The notes: generated by a model not told the origin, from the letters alone. Numbered from the stretch's first letter, positions 7,722-13,883 are shown. The stretch: DNA of 14,650 bases from Candidatus Eiseniibacteriota bacterium (GCA_025453925.1 JALOPK010000044.1:1-14650), one strand, 5' to 3'. Numbers and translations: made by a program.

Positions 7722-8595
7722 CTGTTCCTCTCCGTTGTCGGATCTGGTCCCATACGTGGATGATATCCGCCTTGGCCGGCCCATCCATCTCCACGACTGT
7801 CTTGCCCGCCACTTGTGCCCGCGTCACCGTTGTGTCGTAGCGGATGCGGCCGACGGCACGGGCTCCGGTTTCGCGGGCTTTCAACTCGATGGCTGCGGTC
7901 ATGGCAGGATTGATGTCCCACTTGTTCACGCATACGGCGGTAGGAATGCCGAAATGCTTCGTGAGCGCAAGTAATCGCTCCAAATCGTGGGAGCCCGACA
8001 CGGTAGGTTCCGTCACCGCCAGGACCGTCGATGCCCCGACGACTGAGGCAATGACGGGACAGCCGATACCAGGAGGCCCGTCGACGATGATCAGCGATCG
8101 GTCTTCTTCCTTCGCGATGCGTTGTGCCTCCCGGCGCACCGTGGTGACCAGCTTGCCGGAGTTCTCCGCCGCTACTCCCAACCGCGCGTGTACCATGGGC
8201 CCGCACCGGGTATCCGACACCATCCACTCGCCGCACCGGCGCTCAGGGAAATCAATGGCCCTGGCGGGGCAGAACCTCACGCATACGCCGCAGCCCTCGC
8301 AGGATGTAGGATCGATGGCGTAGCCGCCACCAGATTCCCTCGTGACCCCACCGAACCGGCAATACGCATGACAGAGGCCGCACCGGGTGCATTCGTCGGG
8401 CCGGATCACGGCTTCATTGCCGCTCAGGAACTCATGCCGTTCTCTCACCGTCGGGCTGAGAACGAGGTGCAGGTCAGCTGCGTCAACGTCGCAATCGGCG
8501 ATGACCGCCCCGCTCGCGAGCACCGCCAAAGATGCGGCCACGCTGGTCTTCCCGGTGCCGCCCTTGCCGCTGATGATGACCAGTTCGTCCATCAT
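7708..8595 (-). CDS. MinD-family P-loop ATPase with two 4Fe-4S motifs (295 aa)
   Basis: This is a cytosolic ParA/MinD-type ATPase with an inserted two-cluster ferredoxin domain, the type paired in ORP gene sets. The deviant Walker A is SGKGGTGKTS (9-18), and the Switch/Walker B region is IIVDGPPGIGCPV. Two CxxCxxCxxxC motifs bind 4Fe-4S clusters: C69/C72/C75/C79 (CTRCGLCHAYC) and C99/C102/C105/C109 (CEGCGVCVRFC, followed by P). The likely role is ATP-driven handling or delivery of the metal-sulfur cofactor of the NifX-like proteins, by analogy with the Desulfovibrio ORP complex. The start ATG overlaps the radical SAM stop (ATGA); a second ATG follows immediately. It is related to, but clearly diverged from, the ATPase at 9777-10739, so the two could form a heterodimer. 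Confidence 0.92.
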   Translation of the reverse strand: MMDELVIISGKGGTGKTSVAASLAVLASGAVIADCDVDAADLHLVLSPTVRERHEFLSGNEAVIRPDECTRCGLCHAYCRFGGVTRESGGGYAIDPTSCEGCGVCVRFCPARAIDFPERRCGEWMVSDTRCGPMVHARLGVAAENSGKLVTTVRREAQRIAKEEDRSLIIVDGPPGIGCPVIASVVGASTVLAVTEPTVSGSHDLERLLALTKHFGIPTAVCVNKWDINPAMTAAIELKARETGARAVGRIRYDTTVTRAQVAGKTVVEMDGPAKADIIHVWDQIRQRRGTDGER

Positions 8596-9539
8596 GCCGC
8601 CCTCGTGGTGTGGTAGAATACCTTCCCCCGCCGGGGAAGGGCCTCGATCAAGCCCTGCGAGGCCAGCGCGTAAACCCGCTTCGCGACCTCTCCATGATGC
8701 CGTTGCAACCCCGCGGCGATATCCTGCACCGTGCAGGGGCGTCTGCTCAGGAGATCCATGATATCCGCATCTCGGTCAGCCCCGTCATTGGTTTCCGCCG
8801 GACTACGTTCTCTCTCGCTGATCACCTCTGCCGCGGGGTCGAAACGGGCGGCGAATGCAGCGAGGTGCTCACTGGACACCGGGAGCGCGTATTCCTCCGC
8901 GGGGGGGCGCGAGGCGGTGTTCAGTTGAACCCTTTCAGGTCTGATGCGATCGACGATGCGGGCAATCTTGTCCACCTCCGTTGCGATTCCCGTTACGCCG
9001 CCAAGCAAGAACACCTCCAGCCAAATCGGCTTGCGAAAGCGGCGTCGGAAATCCTCAAGCCCCGCGACCATGGTTGAGAAGGACACGGCGGGGTGAGGGC
9101 GGTTCACACAGGTGAAGAGGTGTTCATCGCCGGCATCGAGTGAGGGGAGCACGAGATCGGCCTCCATGAGGGTGTCCTGCACCTCACGTCTCCAGAGCAG
9201 CGAACCGTTCGTGAGTACGGCAACCGGCGAGGCGGTGAGGAGCTTGATCCCCGCGATCACCTCACCCAATCCCGAGTGGAGCGTCGGTTCCCCCGATCCC
9301 GCCAGCGCTACGTAGTCCGGGGGCCCTGTCTCAGAGAGGCGGTCCCGGAGCTCGGCGAGGACGGGCTGGACCGCAACGTACTCCCTTCGCTCCACGGTCT
9401 TGTTGGTCGTGGGTCCAAGTTGGCAGTAGACGCAGTCGTAGGTGCACGTTTTGAACGGCACCAGATCCACGCCCAGAGATCGTCCCAAGCGACGCGAGGG
9501 AACAGGACCGTAGACGAGGCTGGGGGCCTCCACGCTCAC
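8592..9539 (-). CDS. Radical SAM protein (COG0731-like) with winged-helix tail (315 aa)
   Basis: The radical SAM cluster motif CxxxCxxC is visible at C32/C36/C39 (CTYDCVYC), preceded by GPVPSRRLGRSLGVDLVPFKT, an opening I associate with COG0731 proteins (distant relatives of wybutosine-synthesis enzymes). The SAM-binding Gly-rich strand is ALAGSGEPTLH, with VAVLTNGSLL after it. Residues from about 254 to the end (DADIMDLLSRRPCTVQDIAAGL... LIEALPRRGKVFYH) resemble a winged helix, suggesting binding of nucleic acid or a partner. The substrate is unknown. The start is GTG, with the GTGA overlap linking it to the FmdB-like gene, and GGGAA lies upstream. Being locked between two MinD/ferredoxin ATPases, it probably modifies or builds part of the same cofactor system. 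Confidence 0.88.
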   Translation of the reverse strand: MSVEAPSLVYGPVPSRRLGRSLGVDLVPFKTCTYDCVYCQLGPTTNKTVERREYVAVQPVLAELRDRLSETGPPDYVALAGSGEPTLHSGLGEVIAGIKLLTASPVAVLTNGSLLWRREVQDTLMEADLVLPSLDAGDEHLFTCVNRPHPAVSFSTMVAGLEDFRRRFRKPIWLEVFLLGGVTGIATEVDKIARIVDRIRPERVQLNTASRPPAEEYALPVSSEHLAAFAARFDPAAEVISERERSPAETNDGADRDADIMDLLSRRPCTVQDIAAGLQRHHGEVAKRVYALASQGLIEALPRRGKVFYHTTRAA

Positions 9540-9796
9540 GACCGTTTCCCGCAGGGAGGGGCGCCGCAGCGTTCATCCCTGCCACAGCACGTCGAGCCGG
9601 TCTGCTCCAGCGAGCAGGTCGTGCCGCCGCGTGGGACTTGATCTCCCGAATTGACGAGGATGCCTCCTCCGCCACTGATGACTCGCCGCACCGTGCCCCC
9701 ACACGCGGGGCATGTGGTGAGCACAGCATCGCTCATCTGCTGTCGTCGTTCGAACCGGTCCCCACAGGCTCCGCATTCATACTCGTACGTTGGCAT
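9536..9796 (-). CDS. FmdB-like zinc-ribbon protein with Cys-rich tail (86 aa)
   Basis: The N-terminus MPTYEYECGACGDRFE and the second pair CPACGGTVRRVISGGGG match the small FmdB-type (CxxC...CxxC) zinc ribbons: C8/C11 and C29/C32. FmdB-like proteins are named from formamidase operons, but their job is not established; metal-dependent regulation or binding is plausible. The tail after residue 55 carries five more cysteines (TTCS, STCCGRDERC, PPCG), which could hold another metal. The ATG at 9796 has a strong GGAGGGAG about 6 bases upstream. It overlaps the ATPase gene before it by 20 bases and the radical SAM gene after it by 4 bases. It is co-translated with the cofactor genes. Confidence 0.85.
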   Translation of the reverse strand: MPTYEYECGACGDRFERRQQMSDAVLTTCPACGGTVRRVISGGGGILVNSGDQVPRGGTTCSLEQTGSTCCGRDERCGAPPCGKRS

Positions 9797-10739
9797 TGGC
9801 TCCCTCCGTGGTAGATGCCCCGGTTGCAGGGTTCAAGGGTCGGAGTTCCGTCTCTCCCCCGCCCCGGTGCTCGTGCCCGTCTCCCTGAGTCACGAACCTT
9901 CGTGCTGCGCACAATGCAGTGACTGACTCAGCGAGCTGGCGGAAGAGCGCTCGGTACTCCGGCAGAGCCTCCACGATGGGGATGCCTTGGGAATAGGCCT
10001 CGGCAATCCGCCGGTCATCGGGTATCTCCTGAAGAACCGGGATGTGGTGCGCCGCACAGAACGCGTGCACGCGATTATCACCGATTCCGACCCGATTGAC
10101 CACCACACCCATCGGCAGACCAAGCGCTCCCACCATTTGGACGGCCAGGGTCAGATCGTGGAGGCCGAATGGCGTCGGCTCCGTCACCAGGACTACCGCG
10201 TCGGCACCCCGTATCGCGGTGATCACCGGGCATGACGTCCCGGGTGGTGCGTCAAGCAGAGCGACTCCGTCATGTGGGATCCGAGCCTTGACGGCCCGGA
10301 TGAGCGGAGGAGACATGGCGACACCGACATCGAGATGCCCCCCGACGAGGGTGACCCCTTCTACCTCAGACGTTTCGATGACGCCGATCCTTCGCGCCAC
10401 CTCCGTGATGGCGCCTCGTGGGCACACTCTGGCGCATCCGCCGCAACTGTGGCACAGCTCTCTGAACACCAAAGGTTTCGTGCCCGGGGCAACGATGGCG
10501 TGGTAGACGCAGAAACGGGAGCACTCCCCGCAGGCATCGCACCGTGCCATGTCAACCTGGGGAACGGGAACCGTGATGATCTCCTGCTGCGCGCTATCGG
10601 CCCGCAGGAACAGGTGCGCATTGGGCTCCTCGACATCACAATCCAAGAGCCAGACCGGCGCGCCCCATGCCAGGGCAAGGTTGACGGCCACGGTGGTCTT
10701 GCCCGTGCCACCTTTACCTGACGCTATTGCTATGATCAT
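9777..10739 (-). CDS. MinD-family P-loop ATPase with two 4Fe-4S motifs, second copy (320 aa)
   Basis: It has the same architecture as the ATPase at 7708-8595. The deviant Walker A is SGKGGTGKTT (8-17), then LLDCDVEEPNAHLFL. Two 4Fe-4S motifs follow: C67/C70/C73/C77 (CDACGECSRFC) and C96/C99/C102/C106 (CHSCGGCARVCP). DAPPGTSCPVI is the hydrolysis-side strand. The C-terminal 40 residues (GDGHEHRGGGE...) are Gly/His-rich and not family-like. The start ATG begins the conserved first strand, so it is almost certainly right, yet there is no Shine-Dalgarno sequence before it; the leader is made of imperfect heptamer repeats. It is probably the partner of the other ATPase in an ORP-like complex. It overlaps the FmdB-like gene by 20 bases. 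Confidence 0.92.
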   Translation of the reverse strand: MIIAIASGKGGTGKTTVAVNLALAWGAPVWLLDCDVEEPNAHLFLRADSAQQEIITVPVPQVDMARCDACGECSRFCVYHAIVAPGTKPLVFRELCHSCGGCARVCPRGAITEVARRIGVIETSEVEGVTLVGGHLDVGVAMSPPLIRAVKARIPHDGVALLDAPPGTSCPVITAIRGADAVVLVTEPTPFGLHDLTLAVQMVGALGLPMGVVVNRVGIGDNRVHAFCAAHHIPVLQEIPDDRRIAEAYSQGIPIVEALPEYRALFRQLAESVTALCAARRFVTQGDGHEHRGGGETELRPLNPATGASTTEGANANVRV

Positions 10740-10744
10740 CGTAT

Positions 10745-10772
10745 GGTTCGTAGTTTACGGTTCACGGTTTAC
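10745..10772. repeat. Four imperfect heptamer repeats upstream of the second MinD/ferredoxin ATPase
   Basis: Four adjacent 7-base units read on the plus strand as GGTTCGT, AGTTTAC, GGTTCAC and GGTTTAC (minus strand GTAAACC-like). They end 5 bases before the start codon at 10739, in the only sizeable gap (90 bases) between genes 11189 and 6050, and occupy the place where a ribosome-binding site should be. They may be a simple repeat from slippage or part of a dispersed intergenic family. Confidence 0.7.
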
Positions 10773-10829
10773 CACTCTCCGCTTCACTTTTGTGTCTCGG
10801 GCGTCGGAGCTCCCGCGCAGCGATCCCGC

Positions 10830-11189
10830 CTACCAGTGGCCTTCCACATCGGCTCCTTCGGCCTGCGAAAGCGAGCCGGCTTTGAACGCGGCCAGGGCGG
10901 CCGCGACTGTTGGCAGGTCGGTGGTGTAGACCTTGATGCCGACGGCTGAAAGGACGCGAAAAGCTTTCGGGCCGCAATGGCCTGTGATGACGGCATCTAC
11001 CCCGGCGCGAGCGACGTGTTCCGCGGCCTGCACGCCGGCGCCCTGTGCGGCCTGCAGATTCTGTGCGTTATCCAGCAGCGTGAACGCCCCACTCTCCACG
11101 TCGTAAATGAGGAACTTGGGAGCCCGGCCGAACCGGCTGTCCAACGCTGCATCCACTGTTTCACCGGAGGTGGTGATGGCAAGTTTCAT
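10830..11189 (-). CDS. NifX/NafY-like cofactor-binding protein (119 aa)
   Basis: This is a second single-domain NifX-fold protein. It has the family's opening (MKLAITTSGETVDAALDSRFGRAPKFLIYDV), the central GVQAAEHVARAGVDAVITGHCGPKAFRVL (52-80) with a Cys after the Gly, and the strand GIKVYTT. Proteins of this fold carry or protect metal-sulfur cofactors. Here it is more likely to serve the ORP-like system than nitrogenase, since no nitrogenase gene is in the window. The ATG at 11189 has AGGAGTG about 6 bases upstream, with a strong hairpin just before that. It follows DUF5320 by 72 bases and is followed by a 90-base gap. It differs from the ORP-type protein at 6050-6388 in lacking the early Cys in that protein's DGRLC. 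Confidence 0.9.
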   Translation of the reverse strand: MKLAITTSGETVDAALDSRFGRAPKFLIYDVESGAFTLLDNAQNLQAAQGAGVQAAEHVARAGVDAVITGHCGPKAFRVLSAVGIKVYTTDLPTVAAALAAFKAGSLSQAEGADVEGHW

Positions 11190-11209
11190 CGGTCACTCCT
11201 GATAGGGGA

Positions 11210-11238
11210 GCGCGCGGCATCGCAGGGATGCCGCGCGC
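11210..11238 (-). promoter_or_regulatory. 12-bp stem-loop before the NifX-like gene
   Basis: Arms GCGCGCGGCATC (11210-11221) and GATGCCGCGCGC (11227-11238) pair perfectly around a 5-base loop, in the 72-base gap between DUF5320 and the NifX-like gene. Its 3' side on the minus strand ends about 10 bases before the AGGAGTG ribosome-binding site. No U-run follows, so it is unlikely to be a full terminator. mRNA processing, stability or partial attenuation is more likely. Confidence 0.65.
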
Positions 11239-11261
11239 GATGCGGCTTCGCCTCAAGCGGG

Positions 11262-11651
11262 CTATTCGGTCTCAGAAACTGTCTCGAGTTCTTCCAGACG
11301 CTTCCTCAGGAACTCAAGTTGCGACTGCAACATACCGACTTGGCCTTTGAGGGCCTGCTTCTCAAGCTCGGGGTCCGGCGTCCGGGGAGGCGCCGGAGGC
11401 CCGTAGGGCATCGGATACCCAGAGGCCCATCCCGCCATCGGGGGGGCGCCATACCAACCTTCCCTCCCACGGCCCCAACCACCTCGGCCCCGACCGAAGC
11501 CTCGTCCAAGCCCTCGGCCGAAGCCCCGACCGAAACCCCGGCCGGCGGCCGGGTTCCCATACCCGGGCACGCTGTTACCCGCGCAGTACCCCGCGCCTCT
11601 GCCGGTCATGGGTCCTGCTCCCAACGGCCCAGTGCGATCTCCGCCTGGCAC
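11262..11651 (-). CDS. DUF5320 family protein (129 aa)
   Basis: The N-terminus MPGGDRTGPLGAGPMTGRGAG is the hallmark of DUF5320 proteins, which commonly sit beside NifX-like and MinD/ferredoxin genes in anaerobes. Three parts are visible. First comes the conserved Gly-rich head. Then comes a repetitive basic stretch of GRGFGR/GLGR units (about 36-66) with aromatic GWY residues. Last is a predicted coiled coil from about 92 (LEKQALKGQVGMLQSQLEFL and onward). The start is GTG with a perfect AGGAGGTG 5 bases upstream. It lies 18 bases after the stop of the NifX-zinc-ribbon gene, so it is part of the same transcript. Function is unknown; the coiled coil suggests an oligomeric scaffold. Confidence 0.88.
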   Translation of the reverse strand: MPGGDRTGPLGAGPMTGRGAGYCAGNSVPGYGNPAAGRGFGRGFGRGLGRGFGRGRGGWGRGREGWYGAPPMAGWASGYPMPYGPPAPPRTPDPELEKQALKGQVGMLQSQLEFLRKRLEELETVSETE

Positions 11652-11669
11652 AATACACCTCCTGTGATT

Positions 11670-12257
11670 CTACTCGCGAGTCATCGGAAGCCCGCATTTC
11701 GGGCACCGGCTCTGATTACACGGAACCCCACGTTCATGAGGCTCCTTGTGTCCACATTGCGGGCATACGCAAGAGCCACCAGGGCCGCCAGCGAACTGGC
11801 CTCCCATCCGGCCGCGTCCCTGCCCACCCCGGGGGTTGGCCCCCCGCTGATTCATTCCTGCCATGGATCCTCCCTTCAGTCGGGCTCCGGAACGCGCGCG
11901 GAGACCATGTCGTCTCCCGCCGCCGCATCCCGGCATGGCATACTCGGCGGCACCCAGCGTGCCGCTCGACCACGCGTCCACGACCGCGACCAATGGCCCG
12001 GTCACGAAAGGGTAGACGCGAATACCGTAGGCGACCACCATGGTGCGCAGAGGATATGAGATCGCCCCGCATACCAGGTCAGTGATGGCGAGTTCCGCCA
12101 GGCGCATGGCCTTCGTCGCAGGCGAATCGGGCGGCAATGAGGTCCGCTGCTGGTCTCCCATGCGACCGGAGATCACGTTGACAACGCAGATCTGCCCAGC
12201 CGTGTCGAAGACCGGCGCGATACGTTCATTCCAGACTGCGAAACCGACTCTCGTCAT
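11670..12257 (-). CDS. NifX-like domain joined to Gly-rich zinc-ribbon tail (195 aa)
   Basis: This is the first gene of the cluster. Residues 1 to about 110 are a NifX-fold domain (MTRVGFAVWNERIAPVFDTAG, LVCGAISYPLRTMVVAYGIRVYPFVTG, ending AEYAMPGCGGGRR). Residues 132-195 are a Gly/Arg linker and a zinc-ribbon-like end: C165/C168 (CPQC), C180 and C185/C188 (CPKC), closing with PMTRE. The ATG at 12257 has AAAGGAAAGGGG upstream and lies 23 bases after the predicted sigma-54 start site. Oddly, the frame contains AAGGGAGG followed 4 bases later by ATG at residue 132, as if a second gene began there. The two halves look like neighbours that became one frame. The domain likely carries a metal cluster; the tail may bind Zn or a partner. 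Confidence 0.85.
   Translation of the reverse strand: MTRVGFAVWNERIAPVFDTAGQICVVNVISGRMGDQQRTSLPPDSPATKAMRLAELAITDLVCGAISYPLRTMVVAYGIRVYPFVTGPLVAVVDAWSSGTLGAAEYAMPGCGGGRRHGLRARSGARLKGGSMAGMNQRGANPRGGQGRGRMGGQFAGGPGGSCVCPQCGHKEPHERGVPCNQSRCPKCGLPMTRE
11864..11879 (-). promoter_or_regulatory. Internal ribosome-binding site and start for the zinc-ribbon half
   Basis: Inside the 195-aa frame the minus strand reads AAGGGAGGATCC directly before an in-frame ATG at 11864, a near-perfect Shine-Dalgarno at proper distance. Starting there gives a 64-aa protein, MAGMNQRGANPRGG through the PMTRE end, holding the complete Gly-rich and zinc-ribbon part. It may be the remains of a separate gene or a working second start. 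Confidence 0.55.
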
Positions 12258-12278
12258 GGTGGCCCCTTTCCTTTGGCG

Positions 12279-12320
12279 GGATCATCCTAGCGCATGAAGC
12301 GTGCCATGGCCGGATGATCC
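12279..12320. promoter_or_regulatory. Paired GGAT-N-ATCC palindromes bracketing the promoter
   Basis: GGATCATCC (12279-12287) covers the predicted transcription start, and GGATGATCC (12312-12320) lies just beyond the -24 element, inside a larger perfect palindrome GGCCGGATGATCCGGCC (12308-12324). The two centres are 33 bp apart. The placement would suit a repressor or second regulator that blocks polymerase. No candidate protein is in the window. Confidence 0.35.
12292..12306 (-). promoter_or_regulatory. Sigma-54 (-24/-12) promoter of the cofactor cluster
   Basis: The minus strand reads TGGCACG-CTTC-ATGC, one mismatch from the consensus TGGCACG-N4-TTGC, with the essential GG and GC at the right spacing. 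The predicted start near 12280 leaves a 23-base leader that contains the ribosome-binding site of the gene starting at 12257. A sigma-54 activator gene lies immediately upstream, and suitable palindromic activator sites lie 90-150 bp further up. Confidence 0.8.
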
Positions 12321-12395
12321 GGCCTGAAGCGGTATGAAGCCATTGCACAACAACGGATTGCCGGCACTCAGACGAGGTTCGCAATGATGAATAGC

Positions 12396-12413
12396 AGTCG
12401 CAGAGATGCGACT
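12396..12413. promoter_or_regulatory. Activator-site palindrome 1 (proximal)
   Basis: AGTCGCAGAGATGCGACT is an 18-bp palindrome with perfect 7-bp arms and a 4-base centre. It is centred about 125 bp upstream of the predicted sigma-54 start site, a usual distance for enhancer-type activator sites. The same arms recur at 12429-12446. Confidence 0.7.
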
Positions 12414-12428
12414 TCGATGGTGCCACGA

Positions 12429-12446
12429 AGTCGCTACAATGCGACT
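12429..12446. promoter_or_regulatory. Activator-site palindrome 2 (distal)
   Basis: AGTCGCTACAATGCGACT is a second copy of the 18-bp site, with 6 of 7 arm positions paired and identical outer arms. Its centre is 33 bp from that of the first, about three helical turns, which favours side-by-side binding of activator dimers. It overlaps the activator gene's stop codon by two bases. Confidence 0.68.
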
Positions 12447-13821
12447 ATTCGCGATTCGAGCGAAGGGTCGACCTGGGAGGGGCCTGGATGCCGAGACGTT
12501 TGATCTTCCGGAAGAACGTACTCTTGTGAATCCCGAGTTCTGCCGCTGTGGCAAGGCGGTTGAAACCGTTGCGCTCCAAGGCGCGGCGGATGGTCTGTGC
12601 CTCGACCAGATCGCGGGTTGCCCTGATTGACTGCCGTGGCGGAACAACACCGGTTCCCAAGAAGTCGCCCGGGAGGTGGGCGATGTCGATGGGGCCTTGG
12701 TTGCACAGGACGAACGCCCGCTCGACAACGTTCTCCAGTTCCCGTACGTTCCCCGGCCAGTCGTGAGCCATGAGGAGCGAAAGCGCCTCGGCAGTCATGC
12801 CGGCAATGCTCCTCTGCTGCAGACGGTTGAAGCGGGCGATGAACTGGTCCACCAGGAGCGGAATGTCCTCTTTGCGCCGGCGGAGGGGCGGGAGCTCGAT
12901 TCGCACGACGTTGACACGGTAGTAGAGGTCTTCCCGGAACGCTCCGGCGCGGACGTCGGCAGCCAGGTCCGCATTCGTCGCGACGATGATGCGGGCGTCC
13001 GTGGTCTCGGAACGCGTTGCACCCAGCGGTTCGTACACCCTTTCTTGCAGAACGCGGAGGAGGCGCACCTGGAGCGCGGTGCTGACGTGTCCGATCTCAT
13101 CCAGGAAGAGTGTCCCTCCCGTCGCCATGGCAAACCGTCCGGGCTTGTTCCTGGTCGCACCCGTGAACGCGCCGGCCTTGTAGCCGAACAGCTCTGACTC
13201 CAAGAGGGTATCCGGGAGCGCGCCGCAGTTGACTGCGACGAAGGGACCGTTTCGCCTGGAGCTCAGGGTGTGGATCGTCCGGGCGACGACCTCTTTGCCC
13301 GTCCCCGTCTCTCCCAGGATCAACACCGTGCTGGGGCTTGCGGCAACGGCGGGAAGCACCTCGAAGACGCGCTGCATGAGAGGGCTGTGGCTCACCAGAT
13401 CGCCGATGCGGGTGCGGCCGGCGAGTTCCTCCCGCAACGCTTCGATCTCGCTCAGATCACGGAAGGTCTCAGCGCCGCCGATTACCCTGCCTTCGTCGTT
13501 ACGAAGCACCGCGGTGGAAACGCTAATCGGGATTCGTTTTCCTTCGGCGTCAATAATGTAGCCCGATTGGCCAATGATGGGCCTGCCGCTCTTCACCGTG
13601 CGCCGCAGGGCGCACTCCGACGCGCACATGCTGGAACGGAATACGTCCGCACAAGGCCTGCCGATTGCGTCGCCACGCGGCACGCCAGTGATATCCTCCG
13701 CGGCCCGGTTGAACGATGTGACGATCCAATCGGGATCGACGGTGAAAACCCCGTCGGAAATGCTCTGGAGGATGGCCTCGGTGGGTGTCAGAGGCATCGA
13801 TCGCGTTGGTCGTCGTGGCAT
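12445..13821 (-). CDS. PAS-type sigma-54-dependent activator (458 aa)
   Basis: This is an enhancer-binding transcription activator with three parts. A PAS sensor domain spans about 14-125 and includes three cysteines (C57, C66, C70; CADVF...MCASEC). The AAA+ domain spans about 140-375: Walker A GETGTGKE (170-177), the sigma-54 contact loop GAFTGA (217-222), Walker B GTLFLDEIG (236-244) and NVRELENVVERA. A Fis-type helix-turn-helix closes the protein (about 405-443, ATAAELGIHKSTFFRKIKRLG). I start at the ATG at 13821, where GAAGG lies 7 bases upstream; the ATG at 13797 has no such site, and the one at 13935 would add 38 unlike residues. The gene lies directly before the sigma-54 promoter of the cofactor cluster, so that cluster is the obvious target. 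The PAS cysteines suggest sensing of redox, Fe-S or metal state. Confidence 0.93.
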   Translation of the reverse strand: MPRRPTRSMPLTPTEAILQSISDGVFTVDPDWIVTSFNRAAEDITGVPRGDAIGRPCADVFRSSMCASECALRRTVKSGRPIIGQSGYIIDAEGKRIPISVSTAVLRNDEGRVIGGAETFRDLSEIEALREELAGRTRIGDLVSHSPLMQRVFEVLPAVAASPSTVLILGETGTGKEVVARTIHTLSSRRNGPFVAVNCGALPDTLLESELFGYKAGAFTGATRNKPGRFAMATGGTLFLDEIGHVSTALQVRLLRVLQERVYEPLGATRSETTDARIIVATNADLAADVRAGAFREDLYYRVNVVRIELPPLRRRKEDIPLLVDQFIARFNRLQQRSIAGMTAEALSLLMAHDWPGNVRELENVVERAFVLCNQGPIDIAHLPGDFLGTGVVPPRQSIRATRDLVEAQTIRRALERNGFNRLATAAELGIHKSTFFRKIKRLGIQAPPRSTLRSNRE

Positions 13822-13883
13822 TCGGACCTTCTTATTCTGAAGGGGTTTTCCGGCTATCGTCCGCCTGTCTGGGGGCGATGTCG

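Noticed and set aside
10977-12059. Long plus-strand open frame (360 codons) across the NifX-like and DUF5320 genes
   Set aside because: It is antisense to three recognised genes and its composition (Pro/Ser/Arg-rich) reflects Gly-rich coding on the other strand.
6050-12257. Reading the cluster as a nitrogen-fixation (nif) region
   Set aside because: NifX- and NifU-like folds are present, but no nitrogenase structural gene or nifB/nifE/nifN is seen; the gene set fits an ORP-like system better.
12410-12426. Second TGGCAC match on the minus strand as another sigma-54 promoter
   Set aside because: The -12 GC is absent at the required spacing; the match lies between the two activator palindromes.
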